DNA of 64,000 nt from an uncultured Oscillospiraceae bacterium (GTDB taxonomy: Bacteria > Bacillota > Clostridia > Oscillospirales > Oscillospiraceae). The position numbers and the translations under genes are program-made. A model generated the notes under the pieces. It did no database searches. It had not been told where the DNA came from and was given only the letters and a program-made list of their open reading frames with translations. This document shows positions 58,716 to 64,000 of the stretch, piece after piece. Location of the stretch: positions 1 to 64,000 of the forward strand of contig CAKTPM010000001.1 of NCBI GenBank assembly GCA_934591705.1, written 5' to 3'. The first letter of the stretch is position 1. Every line of letters begins with the position of its first letter.

Positions 58716-59360
58716 TCAGAACCCGATGAGCCGGAAGCCGATGTGCTTGCTGCCGTAGCGCTTGTTCATGCCGATGAGCATGGGCGTCTGGCTCTCCAGG
58801 GCGCAGGCCAGGGTCAGCGTACCGGCGTCATAGGCGGTGATGCCGATCTCCTCTCCCAGCCGGAGGATCATATCCTTCAGCTCCGGATCGTTGGCCACCA
58901 CCAGGGCGTTGGCCTCCACCGGATGTGCCAGGTCGGAGAGCAGCGTGGCGGAGATGGTGTGGAAGCCGGCAGCCACCCGGCAGCCCTCCCCCAGGATCGC
59001 CGCCGTCTCCTGGGCGTTGGAGCCCTCGGCCGGCGGGGCATAGCGCAGGGGCTTAAAGGCCAGGGGCACCGTGATGTCCAAGACGGGCTTTTGGGCCAAA
59101 GCATCCCGCAAGCTCTCCAGGGTGGCTCTGTGGCCGGCGGAGGGCACGGAGAGAATGACCAGCTGCGCCGAGGCGACGGCAGCTGCATTCTCGGCGCCGG
59201 AGATCAGCTCGGTTCCGGTCTCCTCCCGGGCGGTCTTCGCCGCCTCCTGGGCGCGCTCGGCAGTGCGGGAGCCGATGATCACCTCATGGCCCGCCTTAGC
59301 CAGGCGCAGGCCCAGGCCGTAGCCCATGTCGCCGGTTCCGCCAATAATTGCGATTTTCAT
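58716..59360 (-). CDS. npdG: NADPH-dependent F420 reductase-like protein
   Basis: A 214-residue protein of the NpdG (TIGR01915-type) family, which moves hydride between F420 and NADP. The N-terminus IIGGTGDMGYGLGLRLAKAG is the family's dinucleotide loop, followed by VIIGSRTAERA, whose SR fits NADP preference. Its start is the ATG at 59360, with cofE five bases after its end. The presence of both npdG and cofE in one operon is the strongest argument for F420 use. Recognition is by family sequence, not test. Confidence 0.85.
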   Translation of the reverse strand: MKIAIIGGTGDMGYGLGLRLAKAGHEVIIGSRTAERAQEAAKTAREETGTELISGAENAAAVASAQLVILSVPSAGHRATLESLRDALAQKPVLDITVPLAFKPLRYAPPAEGSNAQETAAILGEGCRVAAGFHTISATLLSDLAHPVEANALVVANDPELKDMILRLGEEIGITAYDAGTLTLACALESQTPMLIGMNKRYGSKHIGFRLIGF

Positions 59361-59384
59361 AGAGGTCGCTTCCTTTCTTCGTAG

Positions 59385-60566
59385 TTAAGAGATGGGTACA
59401 ACAATAAGGGAATTGTCCCCGCTGTCCAGGAAGATAAAGCCGTCCTCGGTGACGGCCACCGTGTGCTCGATCTGCACACCGCCCCAGCCCACGCGGTAAT
59501 AGGGAGTCTCCAGACACAGGACCATATCCTTTTCAATGACCATGTCAAAGCCCTCCGCCAGAGAGGGCAGGTCGTAGCCCTCCAGGCCGATGCCGTGGCC
59601 GCAGTGGCTCCGGGCATAGTGGGGAAGCCCTGCCGCCCGGGTCCCCTCCACGGCGGCCCGGAACAGCTCCTCCGCCCGAACGCCGGGCCGCAGCGCGGCA
59701 AACTGCGCTTCTGCGCCGGCAGCCACCGCATCATAGCACCGGCGGGTCTCCTCATCCGGCTCACCGATCACCATCGTGCGGGCCAGGTCGGAATAAAAGC
59801 CGTTGAGGATGCAGCCGAAGTCGAAGCGGACCATATCCCCTGCCCGGATCTGCAGCCGGGTGTTGTGGGCGTCCACAAAGGCAGCACGGTGGGCGGCGGT
59901 GGCTACAAAGAAGTAGGGCACGGCGCCCCGGCGGGTCACCGCCAGACGGTAGCGGGTCTCCAGGTCCTGCTCCGTGATGCCGGGCCGGGCACCCTCGATG
60001 GCCTCCAGCAGTGCCTCCTCGGCCACCCGGGCGCTTTCCTGCAGGGCGCTGATCTCCCGGGGATGCTTGATGCGCCGGGCCTGGCGGAAGATGCCGCCGG
60101 CCTCGGTAAGGGCCGCTAGGCCCAATTCACCGGCAATGCGCCGGGCTACGGAGAAGTTGATGTGGGTCTCGTCAAAGCCGGGTGCCGTGCCGGCCCGGCG
60201 CACCGCAGCGGCCAGGGCCGCCTCGGCAGTATCGAAGCGCTTTTCGCAGACCTCCCTTGCCCGACGGGTAAAGGCATCTTCCTCCCGGTCAAAATCAAAG
60301 TGGAAGCCGCCGTAGCAGCAGATATCCGCGCTGAGCCCGGCAAATTCCAGGATGTTGGGCACCTCCGCCACCGAGACCACATAGATGAGCTGCTCTGTTT
60401 CCACGGACAGCACCCCATAGAGCTGGGTAGAGGCAGACACGGACTGGCCGATGCTGGTGTAGCCGCCGGTCAGATAGGCGATGTTCTCCGGAGAGGATGC
60501 CACCAAGCAATCTATGCCCTTTTCCCGGGCAGCGGCGCACAGCCGCTGAATTCGGAACGCTTGCAT
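59385..60566 (-). CDS. M24 family metallopeptidase (Xaa-Pro peptidase type)
   Basis: A 393-residue M24 ('pita-bread') enzyme with an N-terminal creatinase-like domain. The five metal ligands are visible: Asp in VRFDFG, Asp in YSDLAR, His in CGHGIGLE, Glu in CLETPYY and Glu in VQIEHTV. M24 enzymes cut Xaa-Pro peptides or other amide bonds, such as creatine. Its role in this operon is unknown. It lies between an LLM gene and npdG, with gaps of 15 and 24 bases. Confidence 0.88.
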   Translation of the reverse strand: MQAFRIQRLCAAAREKGIDCLVASSPENIAYLTGGYTSIGQSVSASTQLYGVLSVETEQLIYVVSVAEVPNILEFAGLSADICCYGGFHFDFDREEDAFTRRAREVCEKRFDTAEAALAAAVRRAGTAPGFDETHINFSVARRIAGELGLAALTEAGGIFRQARRIKHPREISALQESARVAEEALLEAIEGARPGITEQDLETRYRLAVTRRGAVPYFFVATAAHRAAFVDAHNTRLQIRAGDMVRFDFGCILNGFYSDLARTMVIGEPDEETRRCYDAVAAGAEAQFAALRPGVRAEELFRAAVEGTRAAGLPHYARSHCGHGIGLEGYDLPSLAEGFDMVIEKDMVLCLETPYYRVGWGGVQIEHTVAVTEDGFIFLDSGDNSLIVVPIS

Positions 60567-60581
60567 ATAAATTCGCTCTCC

Positions 60582-61604
60582 TTACTTCTGATAGTGGGAG
60601 ATCACGCTCTCCGAGAAGAAGTGCATATCCTCCCGGGTCTCCTCCAGGGTATTATTGGCAAATAAAAGAGCGGAGAAGGTGGTGACGCCGGCGGCACGGT
60701 ACGCCTCGATGCGCTCGATGATCTCCTCCGGGGAGCCCACCAGGTTGCGCTGGGTGTAGTCGCTGGCTTTCTTCCCCTTCAGGGTGGACTGCTCCAGGGA
60801 AATGGTGTGCTTGTAGATCTGGGAGCGCTCAAATTTGGCGCAGGCCTCCTCATGGGTGCGGCCAATGGAAATGCAGAACTGCGGCGCCACATCAATGTCG
60901 TAGGGCCGGCCCGCCTCCGCGCACTTCTCCTTCAGCCGCTCCACGCCGGAGGCGATCTCCTCCACCGTCAGGTCGAAGGGCAGCCAACCCCGGCCGTAGC
61001 GGACCGTGCGGCTGAGTCCCTTCTCCGAGTTGCCGCCGAAGTAGAAGGGGAAGAATTCCTGCACCGGCTTAGGATAGGACCGGATGTCCCGGAGATCGAA
61101 GTACTCCCCGGCGGCGCTGACCTTCTCCTCTGTGAAGATACGGTGGATCATCTCAATGCTCTCGTCGAACAGCTTGCCCCGGACCATGTCGGCGGCCTTT
61201 GCACCGAATTCGGCCTCAAACTCCTCCCGATAGGCACCCAGGCCTACGCCCACCAGCAGGCGGCCGTCGGAGATGTGATCCAGAGTGGACAGCTCCTTTG
61301 CCACAATAGCGGGATTGCGGAAGGGGATCACCAGAAGGCCCGTGGCCACCTTGAGGGTGGTGGTGCGCTGGGCGATGGCGGCCAGAGTCAGCAGCGGCGC
61401 ATAGTATCTCGGCTGCCGGCCAAACTCGTCATACACATACTGCTGGGTGGTGATGTGGTCATTGCCCCACACGGAATCAAAGCCCAGCTTTTCCGCCAAA
61501 ACGGAAATGTCGATAATGTCGTGAACATCCGCATACGGAATCGGATACATAAGACCCTCTGCACCTGTGGATATGCCAAGGCCAAACTTGACTTTGTTGT
61601 TCAT
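60582..61604 (-). CDS. LLM-class F420-dependent oxidoreductase
   Basis: A 340-residue LLM-family enzyme, first gene of the operon. VKFGLGISTG at the start and DSVWGNDHITTQQ, then GRLLVGVGLGAYREEF, are typical of the F420-linked branch. FRNPAIVAKELSTLDHISDG fits too. It is not closely similar to the second LLM protein in this operon, so the two should act on different substrates. The promoter is at 61708-61736, with a leader of about 97 bases. Confidence 0.85.
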   Translation of the reverse strand: MNNKVKFGLGISTGAEGLMYPIPYADVHDIIDISVLAEKLGFDSVWGNDHITTQQYVYDEFGRQPRYYAPLLTLAAIAQRTTTLKVATGLLVIPFRNPAIVAKELSTLDHISDGRLLVGVGLGAYREEFEAEFGAKAADMVRGKLFDESIEMIHRIFTEEKVSAAGEYFDLRDIRSYPKPVQEFFPFYFGGNSEKGLSRTVRYGRGWLPFDLTVEEIASGVERLKEKCAEAGRPYDIDVAPQFCISIGRTHEEACAKFERSQIYKHTISLEQSTLKGKKASDYTQRNLVGSPEEIIERIEAYRAAGVTTFSALLFANNTLEETREDMHFFSESVISHYQK

Positions 61605-61707
61605 AACAGTTTACCTAATTAAATCCTTTCTGTAAATGGTAGTTTGAGACGCCAGAAATGAGGAAAAACCAAGCAGAAATAATAAATAATTATTACCTCT
61701 GTCTCAT

Positions 61708-61736
61708 AGAATAACCCTCTTTGTCATAAAAGTCAA
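61708..61736 (-). promoter_or_regulatory. Sigma-A promoter of the F420-type operon
   Basis: Minus strand: -35 TTGACT (61731-61736), 17-base spacer, -10 TATTCT (61708-61713). All seven downstream genes follow without a visible terminator. Confidence 0.75.
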
Positions 61737-61813
61737 GAAAAATTCGGTTTATGCCTTAACTTTTGACTGTTTCGCAATGTGTTAAAATCTAACAGCGGAT
61801 ATAATTTTATCTA

Positions 61814-61842
61814 TTGACAAAATTTTATTGATGCTGTATGCT
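61814..61842 (+). promoter_or_regulatory. Sigma-A promoter of the NCS1 permease gene
   Basis: Perfect -35 TTGACA (61814-61819), 17-base spacer, -10 TATGCT (61837-61842). An inverted repeat TTAAC/GTTAA lies just upstream (near 61755-61785) and could be an operator. Confidence 0.72.
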
Positions 61843-61848
61843 GAAGCA

Positions 61849-62081
61849 AAGCACCCGCCGTTTTCCCTCTCCGGCCCGTTTTTCCCTGAATGCACAGCGG
61901 CTTACGGCTGCCGGAGGCGTGAAAAACAGACGGGGTAAGCCGATGGCGGCCAACGAGGAAGCGCAGTTCCTTTTTGCGTCCTCCGCAAAAGGTATAAAGC
62001 CGTGACGGACTGGGAGCGGATTTATACGGCCTGTCAGGATGCTGCCGCCTGCAAATTTACAGGAAAGTGAGTTTAGTCACC
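61849..62081 (+). other. Long leader of the NCS1 permease gene
   Basis: About 230 bases of transcribed leader. It matches no riboswitch that I recognise. It contains a short frame from GTG 62002 to TGA 62068 (22 codons) that ends 14 bases before the permease start, and another from ATG 61942. These may be a leader peptide or a gene remnant. Confidence 0.45.
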
Positions 62082-63401
62082 ATGGAAGAAAACAAATCCC
62101 TGGCCTCAGGCATGACCAATGACTACAGCACATCTCCCGTCCCTGAAAAGCAAAAGAAAAGCTTTGTCAACAATGCGGCTGTCTGGTTTGGCTTTACCGT
62201 CAGCATCAGTGCCTTCCTGACCGGCGGTACGCTGGGCGTGGGGCTGACGGCCAGCCGCGGCCTTGCAGCCGTCCTCATCGGCAACTGTGTGCTGATGGGC
62301 ATCGCCGTTCTGCTGGGCATTATCGGCCAGCGCACCGGCCTGACCACTGCGTCCTTGGGCCGTATCGTCTTCGGCAAGAAGGGCTCCGTCATCTCTTCTT
62401 TCATCCTCGGCGCCCTGGGCATGTGCCTCATCGGCGTGCTGATGAACAGCTTCGGCTCCTCCATCGCGGCCCTGCTGCCCGGCTTCCCCGGCTTCTTGGC
62501 CATTTTGATCTTTGCCATCTGCATCACCTCCAGCGCCATCTTCGGCTATAAGGGCCTGACGATCATCAGCTATATCGCCGTACCCTCCCTGCTGATCCTG
62601 CTGCTGATCAGTCTGATCTCCACCTCAAAGCTGGTGGGCGGCAGTCTGAGCATGGTCTTTGCCGCAAAGCCCGTGGGTGAGCTGACCATGGCCGCCGGTA
62701 TCTCCAATGTGATCTCCACCTGGGCCAACGGCGCCTGTCTGTCTGCGGATATCTCCCGCTATGCCAAGAAGCCCAGTCACATCGTCGGCAGCGTTGCCTT
62801 CGGCTTCATCGTGGGCACCTCCGTCTTTGAGGGCTCCGCCGTTCTGATGTCCGTGGCCACCGGCAAGGGCAACTTCACCGACATCTTCAGCGCCCTGGGT
62901 CTGCTGATCCCCGGCCTGCTGGTGCTGCTGCTGGCCCTCTGGACCACCACCGACAACAATGTGTATTCCTCCTCCCTGGCCTTCACCAACATGAGCGAGC
63001 TGGTGGGCATCAAGATCCCCAAGTGGGGCTGGACCATCATCTGCGTCGCCATTGCCGTGCTGGCCTCCACCTTCGGCTTTGCCAACAACTTCGGCAAGTG
63101 GCTGGGCTACCTGGGCGCCTTCACCACCCCCTTTGCCGGCGTTCTGATCGCCCACTTCTGGGTGCTCAACTCCCCCAAGAGCACCGAGTACCGCATGCCC
63201 GCCGGCTTCCGGCTGTCCGCCTTCCTCTCCTGGGTCATCGGCTTTGTCATCTGCCGCCTTGTAGTAGCCAACCAGGCCGCCGTTCCCGTTCCCTCCAGCA
63301 TCGCCGGCATGATCAGCGGCTTTGTGGTCTACATCATCCTCTCCAAGCTCCTGGACAAGGATAAGGAGACCGACGAGCATTTTGTCATCAATAAGGAGTA
63401 A
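62082..63401 (+). CDS. NCS1-family (cytosine permease-like) transporter
   Basis: A 439-residue protein with about 12 membrane segments, of the CodB/NCS1 group that brings in nucleobases and related heterocycles. FTVSISAFLTGGTLGVGLTA in helix 1 is the usual substrate/sodium region, and TWANGACLSADISRYAK in the middle is also typical. The ATG at 62082 is chosen; a GTG at 62067 is possible but too near AGGA. It is divergent from the F420-type operon. A purine-type substrate would fit the molybdenum hydroxylases at 20-31 kb. Confidence 0.82.
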   Translation: MEENKSLASGMTNDYSTSPVPEKQKKSFVNNAAVWFGFTVSISAFLTGGTLGVGLTASRGLAAVLIGNCVLMGIAVLLGIIGQRTGLTTASLGRIVFGKKGSVISSFILGALGMCLIGVLMNSFGSSIAALLPGFPGFLAILIFAICITSSAIFGYKGLTIISYIAVPSLLILLLISLISTSKLVGGSLSMVFAAKPVGELTMAAGISNVISTWANGACLSADISRYAKKPSHIVGSVAFGFIVGTSVFEGSAVLMSVATGKGNFTDIFSALGLLIPGLLVLLLALWTTTDNNVYSSSLAFTNMSELVGIKIPKWGWTIICVAIAVLASTFGFANNFGKWLGYLGAFTTPFAGVLIAHFWVLNSPKSTEYRMPAGFRLSAFLSWVIGFVICRLVVANQAAVPVPSSIAGMISGFVVYIILSKLLDKDKETDEHFVINKE

Positions 63402-63450
63402 GGTTCACCGCCTCTTGGCGTAAACCGATCTCTCGGGTCCCTTCAAAACA

Positions 63451-63495
63451 AAAAAGAGAGATCTGCATACGGCTTCGTATACAGATCTCTCTTCT
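63451..63495. terminator. Terminator between the NCS1 gene and the YheO-type gene
   Basis: A stem of about 17 bases with one mismatch (63454-63471 with 63476-63493), loop GCTT, A-rich before and T-rich after. Confidence 0.82.
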
Positions 63496-63506
63496 GGTTT
63501 CAGCGC

Positions 63507-64000
63507 TTAAGCGCCGCCGGCTGCCGCCGTGGCGCGCAGGTGCTGCAAATAGCGATAGGTGGTGGGCTCGGATATCCCCAGCCGCTTTGCCACCAAGCTC
63601 ACCGCCCCCTTCAGCACAAAGGTGTTGTGCTCGCACAGGTAGGAAATGACCTGCTCCTTCTCCGCCTTGTTCAGCGCCCGGAGGTCGGAAAGCCCGTAGT
63701 GCGTCATGGCCTCCTCAAGGGTGGAGTCGATCATGGAGTCGGCGGAGACCAAAAGGGCCTGCGGGGCCATGGTCTCGCCGGGCGCGGGGGCCGCATCCCC
63801 CAGGAGGAGCTCCTTGGAGAGTATCTCCTGCATGGTCAGCAGATGGGAGATATCTGCATTGACATTCAATAGCCCGATGATCTCCTCCTTGTCGTTGCGG
63901 ATGTAGAAGGTGGAAAAACGAAAAACACGGTTGCCCACGCTTCTTTTTCCTGTATAATTCGTAATGAAGGGCTGCCGCAGGCGCTCCGGCTCAAAGATGT
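63507..64000 (-). CDS. YheO-type PAS/HTH transcriptional regulator, partial
   Basis: The N-terminal part is beyond the right edge. About 160 residues are visible: the end of a PAS-like sensor domain (STFYIRNDKEEIIGLLNVNADIS) and a C-terminal helix-turn-helix (SLVAKRLGISEPTTYRYLQHL). This layout matches the YheO/DauR family. It converges on the NCS1 permease gene and could regulate it or the F420-type operon; this is inferred from place only. Confidence 0.8.
   Translation of the reverse strand, partial: IFEPERLRQPFITNYTGKRSVGNRVFRFSTFYIRNDKEEIIGLLNVNADISHLLTMQEILSKELLLGDAAPAPGETMAPQALLVSADSMIDSTLEEAMTHYGLSDLRALNKAEKEQVISYLCEHNTFVLKGAVSLVAKRLGISEPTTYRYLQHLRATAAAGGA

Noticed and set aside
62002..62070. 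22-codon frame in the NCS1 leader as a gene
   Set aside because: It has a GTG start without a good ribosome site and no known family; kept only as a possible leader peptide.

Overview
The window looks like a chromosomal segment of a high-GC, anaerobic, low-copy-element Clostridia genome, most likely an Oscillospiraceae-type gut bacterium. The evidence is the type III glutamine synthetase, the class B sortase, the tig-clpP-clpX-lon-engB order, a SpoIVFA/SpoIVFB-like pair, strong AGGAGG ribosome sites, sigma-A promoters with 17-base spacers, and selenium-dependent molybdenum hydroxylase genes. I saw no insertion sequence, prophage, CRISPR array or rRNA. Genus is not decidable from sequence reading alone.

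Layout. 0-10 kb: a NifU-like scaffold protein (partial) and trpS, diverging from a gltX-glnN operon; a YkvI-like membrane protein; a phosphate butyryltransferase-like gene with an aminotransferase; asnA. 10-19 kb: a DivIVA-like coiled coil, a phospholipase D-family protein, an orphan ECF S component, a DUF3842 operon, a VOC protein, tRNA-Arg, sortase B, threonine aldolase-like protein and pckA. 19-31 kb: a molybdenum hydroxylase island with yqeB, a ModE-like regulator, an xdhD/ygfM pair, a three-subunit hydroxylase, mocA and a fused selenium-dependent xanthine dehydrogenase-type enzyme. 31-42 kb: the proteostasis block (engB, lon, clpX, clpP, tig) and the rplS-rbgA-rnhB-yraN operon with two hydrolases. 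42-54 kb: radical SAM and SpoIVFA/FB-like operon, tRNA-Pro, a glycine-riboswitch-controlled amino acid symporter, rhomboid/LspA-like pair, rimM-trmD, M29 aminopeptidase, ogt, DJ-1 family protein, lipoprotein. 55-64 kb: a seven-gene operon with F420-type genes (cofE, npdG, two LLM oxidoreductases), a peptidase, a cysteine synthase-like enzyme and a RibU-like S component, divergent from an NCS1 permease, then a YheO-type regulator cut by the window end.

How the genes work together. The 19-31 kb island supplies Mo-cofactor cytidylylation (MocA), a selenium-related maturation factor (YqeB), a probable molybdenum-responsive regulator and three Mo-binding catalytic proteins, which points to purine or related heterocycle metabolism. 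The 55-62 kb operon is the most unusual part: it carries F420 tail-addition, F420:NADP reduction and F420-type oxidoreductases, but none of the deazaflavin-forming genes, next to a flavin-type transporter component. This suggests deazaflavin use, possibly by salvage, in a gut anaerobe; that is an inference, not a demonstrated function.
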